This document shows, piece by piece, positions 1 to 13,700 of a stretch of DNA of 64,000 nucleotides. The notes under the pieces were generated by a model. That model was not told the DNA's origin. It ran no database searches and saw only the letters and a list, made by a program, of their open reading frames with translations. The translations under genes were made by a program, and so were the position numbers. This stretch comes from Zonotrichia leucophrys gambelii (Eukaryota > Chordata > Aves > Passeriformes > Passerellidae). The stretch spans positions 2,542,001 through 2,606,000 of the forward strand of contig NC_088179.1 of NCBI RefSeq assembly GCF_028769735.1. Reading direction: 5' to 3'. Within the stretch, counting starts at the first letter, position 1, and every line of letters starts with the position of its first letter.

Positions 1-592
1 TGAACAGTCACAAGTTTCTATTATTCCTTCTTTTTTAGCCTTCTGATGTCTCCTTTCTTCTCCTTCTTTAGTATAGTTTTAGTACACCATTTTCATAGGA
101 ATAGGAAAGGAAAAGGAATAGGAAAAGGAATAGGAATGAATAGGAAAAGGAATAGGAAAAGGAATAGGAAAAGGAATAGGAAAAGGAATAGGAAAAGGAA
201 TTAGGAAAAGGAATAGAAAGGATAGAAAAGGAATAGAAAAGAATAGGAAAAGGAATAGGAAAAGGAATAGGAAAAGGAATAGGAAAAGGAATAGGAAAGG
301 AATAGGAAAGAATAGGAAAGGAATAGGAAAAGGAATAGGAAAGGAATAGGAAAAGGAATAGGAAAAGGAATAGGAAAAGGAATAGGAAAAGGAATAGGAA
401 AAGGAATAGGAAAAGGAATAGGAAAAGGAATAGGAAAAGGAATAGGAAAAGGAATAGGAAAAGGAATAGGAAAAGGAATAGGAAAAGGAATAGGAAAAGG
501 AAAGGATAGAATGGAATATAATGGAACATGGACTCAAGATTCTCATCTCTTCCCTCATCCTGGGGACCCTCAAACACCACCACACTTGGCAG
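1..592 (+). mobile_element. 3' part of an LTR, split by a microsatellite
   Basis: Bases 1-100 and about 510-592 resemble the last third of the LTR family seen intact at 46869, 58174 and 58918. The left piece carries the 'agccttctgatg' and 'ttagtatagttttagta' stretches. The right piece carries 'gaacatgga' and 'catctcttccctcatcct'. Between them the AT-rich poly(A)-signal part of the LTR is replaced by a long purine microsatellite. The 5' part lies beyond the window edge. The end at 592 is approximate and no target duplication could be tested. Confidence 0.55.
100..508 (+). repeat. 12-bp purine microsatellite (GGAATAGGAAAA)n
   Basis: About 400 bases are built from the unit GGAATAGGAAAA, almost perfect from 345 to 505 and broken by small indels before that. 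One strand is nearly pure purine. The unit length is a multiple of three, so the reverse strand reads as long Phe-Leu or Ser-Tyr-Ser-Phe runs; these open frames are not genes. Confidence 0.95.
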
Positions 593-603
593 ATTCAGTT
601 TAG

Positions 604-735
604 ATGTAATGTAACACAGTGTAATGGAATACAGAATAATATAGTAGATAAAGGAATTAATTAGCCTCCTGCTATCAGTGGAGTCAGATGCATCATTCTC
701 TCCCCTGGTCGGGGTTCCCTGTGAATTCCACAAGC
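604..735 (+). mobile_element. Possible second LTR tail, degenerate
   Basis: The stretch contains a degenerate copy of the same LTR end: AT-rich DNA, then 'ggagtcagat', 'tctctcccct' and 'ttccctgtgaattcca'. It follows the split LTR directly and may be a second insertion or an internal duplication. Similarity is by eye only and the borders are uncertain. Confidence 0.3.
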
Positions 736-1701
736 TCCCAGGGACTCCCTGGAAAGCACAGCACGGGCTCCCTCTGCAGGAGAAGCCAGGCTGGCTCCCA
801 CAGAACCACCTTCAGTGGAAGACTCTGATGTCTTGCACTCAGCAGAGCAAATTGATTTTTCAATCTGTGCAGGGTTTTTCAAATGCCCAAGGGACCAAAT
901 GGAGTTGCCATTCAGTGTGTCAAAACGCAAGGACATCACCGAGTCAGGGAGGACTGAGATAAACATTTACCTTGCACATCCTTTAGGTTTTTTTAATATT
1001 GTCAAGTTTTACTATTCATGAGTAGTCTAAGTTTCATGGCTGTTACATTAAATACGGTTTCACCGTGACTTTTTTTAGAAACGCATTCATCAAAATCTCT
1101 TAAAGTTTCAGAAATGATTACACAGCAAGAAGAACTTTGCTTCAAAGTAGATGAAGAGGTGAGCTAATTTCTCAAAGCCTCTTAATTGGTTTCCAAACAG
1201 TGCCTGAAGCACTATTCAGTAGATATTTCAGGGCTAAAGCAACTAGTCAAAAAGGGAATAATAATTTTTGTCTCCTGTTTAAAGCTGAGTCACTCAGAGA
1301 TTTTGTGAATTAGTGGACATGCCTGGAGACAAACCTTTAAAAATCAATGTGATGCCAAGTTTGTTGGTCTTGGTTTTGTTTTTTGTTTTTTCTTTTTTTA
1401 ATTGCTTGTAAGTCTGGGAGTTTTAATCAGAATACGATTTAAACACTTAAATATCTTTGTGGAACTGGTTCCGAATAATCTGTTGAAAGGCAAAAGGATG
1501 GAAGTCATGTAGCTGAAAATGTCAGGATAAATGAAACTCTCTAACATTCCTTGTTTTGGCTTTGGGGGAGGGAAACTGAACCCCAAGTACAGTATTGTGT
1601 GAAAATCCCCAAAACCAGAACTAAACAAGGGAAAAAAACAATTTCTTCAAATAAGATACACAGAACTAGAGAGCTCTAAATATGAGAAGGTGTCTGCTCA
1701 C

Positions 1702-1761
1702 CCTATCGTAATGTTGTTCCAAAAATTCTGCACTTAACAACTTGTGTCTTGTAAGCAAATC
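1702..1761 (-). CDS. CAB39 exon 6 (residues 190-209)
   Basis: This 60-nt exon encodes [20 protein letters not shown], 20 full codons. The acceptor is TTTCTTACAG/GAT and the donor AGG/GTGAGC. It was found by looking for the expected continuation of the protein after DAFATFK; both splice sites and phase (0/0) agree. It is the last CAB39 exon inside the window. Confidence 0.93.
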
Positions 1762-4700
1762 CTGTAAGAAAGCACAAACCCAGCACTGTCACTAAAAATA
1801 TTTAAACAGTACAAAAACATTCTCACACATGTAAGACATTCAATCCAAAATTCTGCTATTTCATTAAACATGCTGTATTAGGACATGAATCCAATACCTG
1901 GGCACTGCTCAGGATCTTGGCATCCCTTAGGAAAGATCTGTGATGAGTTACTTTAATTCACAGAGAAACAGCCTGTGAAATTATCACTGAAGGGTGCTAT
2001 TTATGGATCAAGGCTACACTCTGTGCACAACTACACACAACTGAGATTAAGACCCACCATTTAATCTTGATTAATATTATGCTTATTGTCCCCATAACTG
2101 ATTGTTTTAGGGACACAAAAATTGGGCCACAGAAAATTTCCCCAGACAAAGCAACAGGATCAAATATCCTCAGGAGGAGCTGAAAACACAGATTTAAAGA
2201 GCACACCTGCATTCAGGTAATGCATGATACAGCTTACTCTCCAGAACAGGATTTTGGGGAGCAAGTGTACTGTGTGTATTCACACACCAGCATTCAGGTA
2301 ATGCATGATACAGCTCACTCTCCAGAACAGGATTCTGGGGAGCAAATGTACCGTAGTGCATTCTGAGAAATGAGGAAGAACAGTGTCCAGCTCACCCATC
2401 CCCATCACAGCCATGTTCCTCCCCTCTGCCAAGGCTTGTTTTCCAAGAACAGCAGCCAGAGCAGAGGGTGCCCAGGGCACAGAAGCAGAGGAGCTGCAGC
2501 TGCCAGGTTTGAGGGATTACCTTGAAGGTGGCGAAGGCGTCGGACGCGATGTCGAACGTGGACATCTCCACGTATCGGAAGAAGTCGTAGAACTGCTCTG
2601 ACCACAAGATGATTTTAGCTAGTGGCTCATGCCTGATGCATTCTCTGAGCATTATCCCACAATTGAGAGCAATTTCTGGAGATTCGTACCTATCACAAAA
2701 GCCAAGAGATTCTTTGTGAGTTTATGAACTTCACAAGTTAGCACTGCAGCACCACACTAATTATAGCCTTCAGTACCATCAAGTAAACAAACACATCAAA
2801 ATTAGAGGTTCTTATTTCTGCATTAAACTCCATTTTTAAATATTTCTACTAAATACTGATGAAATAGCTACCAGTTACAATTACAGCCAATTAAAAGGAT
2901 TTTCACAAATGGGGAAACAAGACTAAATAAAAATACTTTCTTTGCTCTCTTGATCCATACTGTGGGATTGCAGACATCTGGAAAAGCAGTAAATGTTCTG
3001 CCTTGAAAGCTGCTCACTTAAACATGACAGCAATTTACATAAAACCTTCCATATGAGCATGAGGGGTTAACAATACTGGACATAAATTCAGATCTCCTCT
3101 TCCATTAAACCATTTTTCAGCACATCATGGTGCTCCAGCTTCTGGAGCAGTCACAGCCTCTCACATGCCTTCCTGCCTCACACCTCCAGAATGCTCCCTC
3201 CTAAACCAGTGGGAGCTAATTGAAATTCTCCACAATTTCAGGAGAAAAGTATCATTGTGAATACTAAGCATTAACTATATTACCCTACCAAAAAAAACCT
3301 GAAATAATTTTCATTAAATCCTGCAATACTCTCCATTCAACCTGTCAGGGAGACTTGAAATCTACTGAGCTTTTTGCAATTCATGCCACAGTTTAAATTC
3401 ACATAAATTTGTCTCAGTTGGAGATCAGATGTAACATGTAAGCTGCTAAATGCCCATTTCAAACATCCTGACTCATCAATACGAGTTTCAATAACCCCTG
3501 GGAGGATAAAGCTCTCTGAAGTGTGACAACACAGACTAAAAGTGAGCACCAACGTGTTGCAGGCCCCATTCAACCACTTACCAATGAGAATATGCTGAAA
3601 AAGCAGTTCTCTTTCTGCACCTCAAACTTTCCCTTCTTTTGTAAATTAGTTTGAAGATGCACTGAATCAATAATTTCTCTTGCATTATGCCACAACTAAT
3701 ATTTTCTTTAGTCCCTCTGACATTTAAATGACATTACAGGCAAGTAATGCTAGCAACAGGCATATCCCACTGAGATGAGTGGCCCTTTCACACACCCTTG
3801 AGTTATCCCAGGAAGTGGAATAAGTACTCCTCAACTACAGCAAGCTTACCCAGAAGCTGCAGCCAGATTTATAAATAGCTGTATTTTTTAAATTGATTAT
3901 TAATGTTTGATGAGCTGTCTGTCCCAAAATAACACAGTGAAATCGCAATTTTCAGAACTTTCTTAATTAATGTTACTAGAAATGCAAGCAATTATTTTCT
4001 GCTTTCATGTCTGGGAGCTGCAGCTCTACAAGTATTCAGTATGGCAGGACCCTCCAATATCCAGCACTGCAGATATTACAAGAAGAGAGGAAGGAACAAT
4101 TGTCTGACACAATATAACACAAATCATTCTTTTTTGGTCAGGTTTGTGGTGATGTGTTTGTGTCAATACAGCAATATAAATCACTATGAATAAGAAGTCT
4201 AAGACAGGCCAGCAAACTGGAAATTATTGTAGTTAAATGGAAAAAGAACAGCCTTCAACTGCTGATGAGTAAGTTCACAAGAGAAAAGGCTTAAATAGTA
4301 GTCTTAGTTTAGAAAGGCTCAAATAGTATACTGAAAGGAAAATATCTTACTAGCCCAGTAAGAGTATTTCAGAGTACTAACAGTTCTCACTTTTCAGTTC
4401 TTTTTCATGCAAAAGTAGATGGTTGGGGTTCTACTTCTTAAATTTTCCTTTACTTAGGAGAATTACAGACCCCAAAACCAAGGAAAAAGAAAATAAAATG
4501 AAGCATATTGCAAAGGAAGAGCAAACTTGTCAGAACTCACTGTTTCTCTGTGTATTTACAAAGCCCTCACTCCATGTAAAAAGCATATTTATGGTTCACA
4601 GTGCACTTACCCTTTTAATAGCATGAATAAGATATTCTGTTGAGTGCAGATGTATTCAACTGTGGGAGTTCTTGTACCAATTTGTCTTCTGAGGATGTTG

Positions 4701-7700
4701 TTGAAAATTTGCGCAACATCTTTCTTGCCCTGTCAAAAACATCAGCAGTTAAACACAAAATATGGAAGTCCACAGGCAAGTGAACAATGAAACATTATCA
4801 TCACCTCATGCAGCTGCACTGGGGTTCTGCAGTTCAGGCAGCCTCCAAACTCTGATCTTGACCAGATTCTCTTTCTTTATGCCCATTTCAAATATGCCAA
4901 AGCACTCAAAACATGACACCACGCTGCAGGCAGATCAGGGGGAATTTACATTCAGAGCTGATGTTTCAGCAGGTATTTCTATGGAGCATCAATCTCCTGG
5001 GCTTATTTGATATTTGATTTTGCTAACAGCAGAACAGTTTTTAACTGTGCTCTTGCCTGGAAGTGTATTTCTTCAATATTCCATTATCCTCTCCCCTTCT
5101 TTAGGGACACACAATGCCACCATTAAGAGTGTGCAGAGCATTTCCAAGTGCAGTGTTAACATCCAGCTTAGAACTGCAACTTATGAAAGTGGAATAAATA
5201 AATGAATGAAAAACATACACAGAAATCATCCACTGACCTAAAATGCAAGTCTCACATTTTTCAGTGCACAAAAGCAGTATAAATAAGGCCAGGATGCTGG
5301 AATTCAGCACAAATGATACACACAAAAATTCACAAGCACAGCACCAGACAGTGTAAAAGGAACTGGAAATGTTCTTTGTTGAATAAATACACATCTCCTG
5401 TTTATTTCTTCTGTAGGACCACAGCTGAAGAGACAAACTAGTAGACACCTAACAAAAAGGTGATTATAAACATAAACAGCTTCATTTAAAAGCCAGGTTT
5501 CTGCAGCAGTTAACTGTTTATAAAGACACCTCCAGGATTATGTTATCAGATCTATTCCAGAAAAAGACCAAGCCAGCTTGTACTAAGCTTGGACCTGCAA
5601 ATAAAGGCCTGTTAAGCAACTCCACCTACAGGTTCCTTGAATGCTCTACACCAAACCTAGATGTATTTAATGTTTCTTGAGAAGCTCTATCTGTGCTGTA
5701 AATCTCCTGAGTAACACCAGGAAGCTTTTGAGTAAAATGCAGGGCTTATTTAACTAGCAAGAATTTTAAAAACATCATCAATTATTTAAAATTCTTTCCA
5801 TTTTCTAATCAGCGTAAAAAAGAGTGCAGGAAAAAAATGAAATGTTTATGAAAACGTAGGAGGACTGGAGCTTTACAAATGGCATGTTTGCAAATTACCA
5901 CGGACAGTTTTGCTGGAGTGTTGTTTTCAGGATATAAGAGATTGTTTGTAAACCCTTGTTTTCTCAATTACAATTCCATTGAAAAGCAGCCCAAAGCAAC
6001 ACCAGAACTCTTTGTTCTGACATGAGTAGAGCAGTGTTTGCAGGAATTGCTTTACTCCAACTCCACATAATATAATCATCAACTCCCATCCAGCAGCGCT
6101 GCTCCGCTCGCAGCGAGTGCCTGCAGTCCCCAGCAAGAACAGCATTTCCTTCTCACCATCCCTGAGCTGCCTGTGCACACTGCAACCCCACAGCCAGGTT
6201 TTGTCACTTTCTTGTCCCTTGCCAAGTGACCTCACGGCCCAACAAGGCCAGCAGTCACCAGAGCCAGAGGTGAGAGGGACACTGTGCTTGTATTGTCTTC
6301 CCAGCAGAAGGATTCAGCTCCCCTGGGCAAAAGGCAGGTTTGTTTTGGGTGGGTTTTTTTAATTCTTCATTTAAAAAATCCCAAAACAACAGGACAAGAA
6401 ACCCAGTTTCACCAGGGATACCATCTCTCTCCATCTTGTGCAAACCAGCAAGGAGATAGCTGGTAAGTGTTAGGATTGGTTGTGTTGACTGCTTTACTGT
6501 AAAGCAAGCTTCCAGGCAAGGGCAACACTTTAAACAGGCCTGGGCACAAGGCAAGAGCTGCACAGTTACAGTTCTCTTCATTAAAACATCCAATCTTGGT
6601 ATTTTTCTAGCTTTTACTTCCTACTTTTCTATGGGTTGTTCTCCCCATAGTGCATTTGAGATAGTTAAGAGTCACAATGAACAGTCCCTGTCTATTAATA
6701 AGCTGTCTGTTCCTGTTCTACAAGGAAACCTTCTTCAGAAGTGAGACTGAAAGGGAAAAAGAGTTTAGTTTGTCACTGAATAACATGCAACTGTGGTGGG
6801 AAACCAGAAAGAAAAAATTCCAGACCCACTCTTCAAGTTTAAAAACCACCAGAAAATCGAATATGTATTTTCATCAGTCATGGAAAAATTGCTTCAAATG
6901 CAGTAAACCCACACAGACATTTGGGATATCAAAGGCAACATCTGGCTGGCTCTGTAACAGCTGGGAAGCTGGAGCACATCTGGAGCACAGGTGTGTTGAC
7001 ATGAATTCTAGGTACCAACAACAGCTGGACACTGCCAGCTGCCAGCCATGAAAAGCAGATGTGGTCCAGCCTAGAAAGCATCAATGACTCCTCCTGCCTC
7101 CAAGGGGAACCATCACATCCTCCTGAAACAGAGCAGCAGAACAGGCAGGAAACAACTCCCAACCCTTCCATGGCCCCTTAATGAAAAGCACAGCTCTCCT
7201 TAATGAGAGCAAGCCTGTGCAAATGGTTCTCATTCTTCATTAGCAGCACATAATGAAGGTTTCCTTTGCTAATAACTGGGCTGAGTAAACACCAGGCTGA
7301 TACCAATCTAGAGGTCAGCAGAATCCAGATGACGTTTCATGATTTCCTTTCTTCAGCAATTAAAGGCCAGCCCAGTTCAGCATTCCCTCTCAGCTTTCCC
7401 AGGTTTCCTTGCTTATTTAACAACCTGAATGTTTTATGTATGGTATAAACATTTGTGTGGGTAGGGAAAAAATACCACTGTATTATAATTAAACACAAAT
7501 CAGAGGGAGTTATGGGTGGAGTGGAGGGGAGAGAAGAAAGAACAGGGAAGAAAGCCATTGTTTTTGGAATGTCAAATTACAATAGGACTTTAAACTGTTC
7601 TGTTTGTATTGTGAGCAACTTGTTTATGAACAATCCCATTTTTAAGCAATCTGAAGTGGGATGATCTTTATGGTTGAGGCTGTGGGGTGAGATGCATGGA

Positions 7701-10700
7701 TTTGGCTCCTTTCCTAGACAGCCACACGCCTCTTGTGAGACCTCAGGGAAAAGAGAAAAATCCAATTGCACTGCAACATCTCATACCTAAATAGGATTTT
7801 TCTCCATGGTGCTAAATTACTCCATGTGATGTGGTGACAAAAGCCACAGAGGCTTGTGGAGAGATATCTTTAAATATAAGTATTGCTATTTTGAATTGAT
7901 CAACAAAAACTTGGTTTTTTTTTTTAATAAACAGAAAAAAAGACAAGGAAACCAAAAAGGTTGCATCACTTGTTTCTAAAAAAGAGAGAAATAAAGGACT
8001 ATTAATAAAACTAACAGCTTTAAATTATGTATTTAAGCTTCTTATAAATGCTACAATAATTCTATTACTTTTCCAGTAATTTGATGCAGCAAGATGAACA
8101 CAGAGACACATCTTGCAGTACTATGGTTTGTGTTAACTATAGGGTTACTACTAAGAGATTAACCCTTCTGTGTACACAACAATTCAGAATTATTCCATAA
8201 TTATAACAGAACTGTACCACCAGATTAGAGGTTTATCTGCTTCAAATCTGTGGTTTTATGTTTAAATTCACAGATTTTATATTCCATAGTTGCTCAGTCT
8301 CTTTCTAATGGATGTGTCATAACCACAAACTGAAAGCTGAAGACTGAAACATCTAAACCATTAAAGTGGTAGGAATTCAGATGTGTTTATTTTAACATAC
8401 AGAATGTAAGAAATGTCAAACCCTCCTTTCTTACCTCAAAATCAATGAGCTGCAAGTCAGCTACTAGGGTACTAAGAAGACCACTGTTGTACAGCTCCTG
8501 AGCAAGCTGTGCCACAGCTTCTGTTTGGGGCTCCTTCTCATTTGTGCCATACAAGATTTCTTTCATGGCAACAAGGTTTTTTGAGACCTCCTCTGTCGCC
8601 TAAAGAAAATGGGAAAACAATACAGTTAGAGAACAAAGCCATTTGTCTTTCTGACTGCACACTCCTTTATTCTTAACATCTGCAAACTTCCATTGGGGGG
8701 AAGGAATAATCAGGAAATGACAATCTGGTAAAAAAACAATAGATATTCTTTCTGCAAATAAGACTGTTATGAGACTGGTATTTAAAAAAAAAAAAAAACA
8801 AACAATACAAAGCAGAGGCAAGACATACACAATTTAGTTACCAAAGGTAAAAATCTCTTCCTTTTTACTGCCTTTTAACTTCCCATTCAAAAATCCCCTA
8901 AAGAACAGCAACAGCATGAAAAGAACCTGACAAAATTTCCATTCTGTAAAACAGTTGTGTAGGATCAGACTGGAAAACATGACCTGGAGCCTCCTGCCTG
9001 TGCTAGGGAACTGTTCAGAGACACCAAACCAATTCCTCCTGTGGATTTTGCACACATCAGGTTGTGTCAAATACTAGGTTCCCATTCCAGTTACTGTAGG
9101 TGAAGTTTTCCAACAAACAAAACCTCAAGGAGAACCAACTTTAACTTTCAGGTTATCTCAGCATCAAGAACAACCTGGCCAACAGACCCAGAAAGAGATA
9201 CACTCAAAAGGACACAATAAAAGGTCTAAAACCCTTCTCTGCTTGGAGCCCACTTTACAGAAGCCAGACAGGTCTGACCTGTCACTTGTGAGGAATTCCT
9301 AAGCTGCCAGGATGAGCTGGAGCAGCATTTAGCAGTGGAAACACAGTTATCTCACAAGTAAAACAAAAAAAATATATAAATCAACAAGAATACTTCTAAA
9401 TACCCACTTCTAAATCTTAAAACACAGTTGTACTGGACCAGAAAAAGAACTACTCCTTCCAATATATTTGTTTACTGAGCTTGGGGGCAAAATGCTGAAA
9501 ATTATCATCATAAATAGCTGGTTTAATTATAATGGTTCTTCACATGCCTAAAAAGTCTGAATGGTTTGTAAGTGCACTGATTTTTAGTAATTAGATGAAC
9601 CTGTCAACAAAGTATGCATACACTTGAATGTAAAGTATTCATGATTGACAGCTTACAGAAAATTAATAAAGTGAAAAAATTACCACTTCCTGGACACTGC
9701 CAGTCTCATAAAGAGTGTGTAAAAAGATTTCTCATTTGTGCTTTTTATCCAGAGAGGCTTAGGATCAGCATGACCCATGCACTATTGGAGCTAAAGCCAT
9801 TCCAGCTTTGCTAGGTATGCAAGCAAGGATTCCATGACCTTTAAGAAGGCTCTGTATCATTTTTAGCTCCTCCACAACTTTCCACTCCCTGTCACTTCAG
9901 TTCCTAGTCCCAGTTGTCTCCTCCTCAATCGAAATCCCAAGGGATTTTCTGTGCACTGCTGGTGAGCCAGCAAGAAGCAGGTGCTCAGTAAGAGCCCTTT
10001 GATTCCCAGCAGCTCCTCAAGAGGTGAAATGGGAAATCATGCTGGAGCAGGATTACACCACACAATTGTTCTCTGGAATTCAGAGGAAACAGCTCTTTTG
10101 TAGGAGAACAAGAACATCTGTCAGACATGAAGATATGAAGAGATATCTTTGATGGACGGCTACCAAGGGAAGAGGAAGCAAAGGCTGTCCCTGCACACTA
10201 ATGTAGAAAGTAAATGAAAGAGGAAGAAAGGCAGCTCAAGGAACTCCTATTTCAGTTGAAACCATGGCAGTATCGAGGGCATGCCTGTCATTAAGGAGAA
10301 TTTGTCCTACCAAAACCCCAGGGAAGAGGACAAGCATCCCAACCCCAAACTTCAGTAACTGCACTTGAGGGCTCTCCCTCACTACCAAGACAGACACCAG
10401 CAATGGAAATGCTGGCAAACCAAGCAGAAAATAATGCAGTGTCTCCAACCACTGAGGGTTTATACACCAAAAAGCCTCCAGCCCAACATGAACATGCAGT
10501 TTGGGAACTTCAGTAGAGGGAGGAGGATCCAGTGCTCCTCACAGCTGCCAGGACCACCTGCACGTGCTTCACTGGAATTGGCACAGCTTTAGTGGGAAGC
10601 AGCACTTAGAGACACAAACCCCTGAGTCACTGAGGCTGGGAAAGACCCTGAAGCTCAAGGCTGCCAAACCACATCCCTCAGAAGCAGCACAGCTCAGCCT

Positions 10701-13700
10701 GGCAGGTACTGCTCTACACTACTGAAATTATTCACCCAGTACAGGTTCAGAGCTATATCTGATTAGCATCTTCCTAACCTTCATAAACATACAGAAGTAA
10801 ATTCTTTCTTTCTTTTCCTTGCTTTACATTTCACTTTTATAGTGTGGCTTCTCCTCAGATGGTATTGATTTTCTGGCACCAACAAATTTCAAATATGACT
10901 TGCCATGAAATTTTTCTCTAAAATTCAAGTTGTTCCTAATCAGTGTTGAGAGCATATAAATACAGATGTTAACACTTAAAAAATAAAAATTTTAACATAT
11001 AAAATATATACTGTTTTATATATACATATACAGAATATATATGTATATGTATATATAAAACAGTATATATTTTATACTGTTTTATACATACATATACATA
11101 TATATAAAATATATAGAGAGTGTGGGTATTCTGTATATATAAAATAATCCTGGTCATATATTGTACTGGGTATATTTTATATATTTGTAGATCTGTTGTC
11201 TGATTGTTAGTTCCACTTTTGAGCATGGGTTTTTGGATGAACCTCATTGTGTATTTTGATCTTTCTGTCTAGAGTGTTTTTCCCCTCTTAAAAGAGATCA
11301 GTGCATTAGGCAATTTAGATCTCAGTATCTTAGAAAATCTTGCAAGTAATGCTAGCCAAGCTTCTCTTCTCTTTCTTGATTTTGTTTGTTTTTAGTGGTT
11401 TTTTTACTTGGCTCTTCACACCAATATTTAACGTAGCATTATATTTTTCAGTGTAACTATCTAAATTCCATTCTGCATCTGAAATGGCAAAAATAGGTCT
11501 GCACATCTTGTGTTTGGAATATGTCTGAGAGTTCATGGAATGTACAAGAGTAAGGAGGTTCTAGAAGTTTGTCAGAGTTTATTTCTAGTCCTTTTGATGT
11601 TGAATTTTGGAGTAGAGGAACTATAAGGATGTTATATTTTATGCAGTGTAGTGCATTGATAGGCATTGGTCACTGATAAAATACTTCCAGAAAACCTCAG
11701 TTTCCAGAAGATTCCCAGAAATGAAGCTGGAGTGATGCTTGGCAGCACTGAGGGGGCCCTGCCTCGAGCACCCTGATGGCCTCCTGAGGTACCATCTGAG
11801 GACAAGCCACACTATAAAAGTGAAATGTAAAGCAAGGAAAATAAAGAAAGTATTTACTTCTCTATGTTTATGAAGGACAGGAAGATACTATTTAAAAATA
11901 AAAGCAGACACCATGAAGTCACACACATGACTGTTACACCAGAATAGCTGCATGTCTTTATAGCTATGGTTTATTGCAGTCTCTGGAAAGATCAGTGAAA
12001 TGCCCTAAAATTGAGTATTTCCTGAAATGGTAAGCAGTGCAAACCCCAAAGACTCTATCTAGAGTTGTACAGCTGGATTATTTGGGCTTTGTGAACAGTA
12101 GAAAAAGACAAAGAACACATGGCCACTCCTGAAATATTTCCAGAGAGCCTGGCAGTCTTCAGGCCCATGGAACCTCAGTGCCTGGGGGTTCTCTACCTAC
12201 CCATGGATAATGCAGTCACAGAAACTGCACTATTAATGAAAGCATCCATAAAAAGATAAACCAGATATAGCTCTGAACCTGTACTGGGTGAATAATTTTA
12301 GTGTAAAGCAGTATCCATCACAACTAAAAAGCATTATTTCAATAAATGTATTAGTAACTACATCAGTACAGTAGCACATCTAAAGGCCAAAAATTATTGC
12401 ATGATTTTCCAGTGAACATTTAGCATGGAGACAGCACAGAAAAGCTCAATTAGAAGAGAAGCATGTTGTCTCACCTGCCTAAAGCAGGCTCAGCTTTACC
12501 CCCTGAGTCCCAGCCCCACACTGGAGGCCAGGCACATGACTTCACCTTTAGCCTTCTTTCAAGCACAGATTAATTGTACACACATGCGTAACAAATCCAG
12601 GATTTTACTGCTTTGTGAATGACAGCATGAACTCCCTGAATGAAATCTGACCTCTGGCAGCATGGCACAGCATCACCCTGGCACAGCTGAGCCAAGCAGC
12701 TCGTGGTGCTGCCACCACACACTGTGCCATCCAGGAGAGAGAACAGCCACACCAGATCACAGCAGGGCTCCAACAAAGGGAGCTGTGGGCCAGGGCAAGC
12801 CAAGGTCACAGGGCAGTGAAGAACAACCTGATTGCACGAGTAAATATTTACCTGCAGCACAGTCAATGTGTGCCACACACCAAGGGAAGTGGAGTATGAG
12901 AAAAATGCTGCCAAGATGAGGAAGAGATGTGAATAAAGACTAATGGAGTAGATCAAGGGTAGGTCCTGCTGATGGAAAAGGAGGTTTCCCTTTCCTTTAG
13001 GCCCCTTTCTGAGAGAGCACAGGCAATGGAGAACAAAGAGCATAAATGATGAACACTTTTCAGTTGTAAAGCACCTGACATCTCATTTCCCTTCCCAAAT
13101 ACTGACAGACAGCAAGGCACAACCTCAGTGCTGAGCACAGCAGTGCAGCAGCAAGACCAGAGCTGTGGCACAGAGGGAGCTGGGACAAGTGAGCCCCAGC
13201 CCAGCTCCTAAACGAGCACCACATGATTAAAAGACATTTCAAATGGCCTGGAGAACTACCTGGTTAATTTTTCTCCAGTCTTCACTAAGCTCAAAAGCTA
13301 GATTAACATGTAACTAGGATACACTTGAATTTCAGATTTTTGATTAAAAAACAAATTTTCCAGTGTTACAGGGCAAAATGTTTCATAATTGAACAAGACA
13401 TTTACTATTATTTTATATCTTTTACTTTGAAGAATATCTTCTATTTTGATTATAAAGAATGGACAGGAACACACACTGTGCCAGATTTAAACATCTTTAT
13501 TACCTCCTTTGATGTCTTTGCTTCCACTCAAAAAACATTAATGGTTTCAAACCTTTCAGTGCTTAGGTTTAAACTTCAGCCTAAGCACTGAAAAAAATGA
13601 GGAATTCTGTTCAAGCATAATTACACTTACAACTTCCAGGGAAAATTATTTGTCTAGTTTTCTTATAAATCTGTATTTCCAATTGTGCCAAAAAATTGTC

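Larger units (their letters stand above)
1..1701 (-). other. CAB39 intron 6 (part)
   Basis: This is intron downstream of coding exon 6 and runs off the left edge. Apart from the LTR and microsatellite in the first 0.7 kb it is unique-looking AT-rich DNA. The next expected CAB39 exon, beginning FFSEYEK, was looked for on the minus strand and not found, so it lies outside the window. A possible plus-strand exon-like segment at 1079-1158 is treated as a finding. Confidence 0.7.
10707..12313. repeat. Split long inverted repeat in CAB39 intron 2
   Basis: The left arm, 10707-10864, is matched in reverse complement by two pieces, 11790-11889 and 12259-12313. Shared stretches include 'ccacactataaaagtgaaat' and 'ctgaacctgtactgggtgaa'. 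About 370 bp (11890-12258) interrupts the right arm, or was lost from the left arm. The centre holds the AT-rich palindrome. The structure resembles a foldback element or an inverted duplication with a later indel; no transposon ends or target duplications were identified. Confidence 0.8.

Noticed and set aside
68..733. Long minus-strand frame reading Phe-Leu and Ser-Tyr-Ser-Phe repeats
   Set aside because: It is the translation of the 12-bp microsatellite, whose unit is a multiple of three and has no stop in these frames.
13554..13593. Hairpin as a microRNA precursor
   Set aside because: The perfect stem is only 14 bp with a 12-base loop and no extended pairing, too short for a typical precursor.
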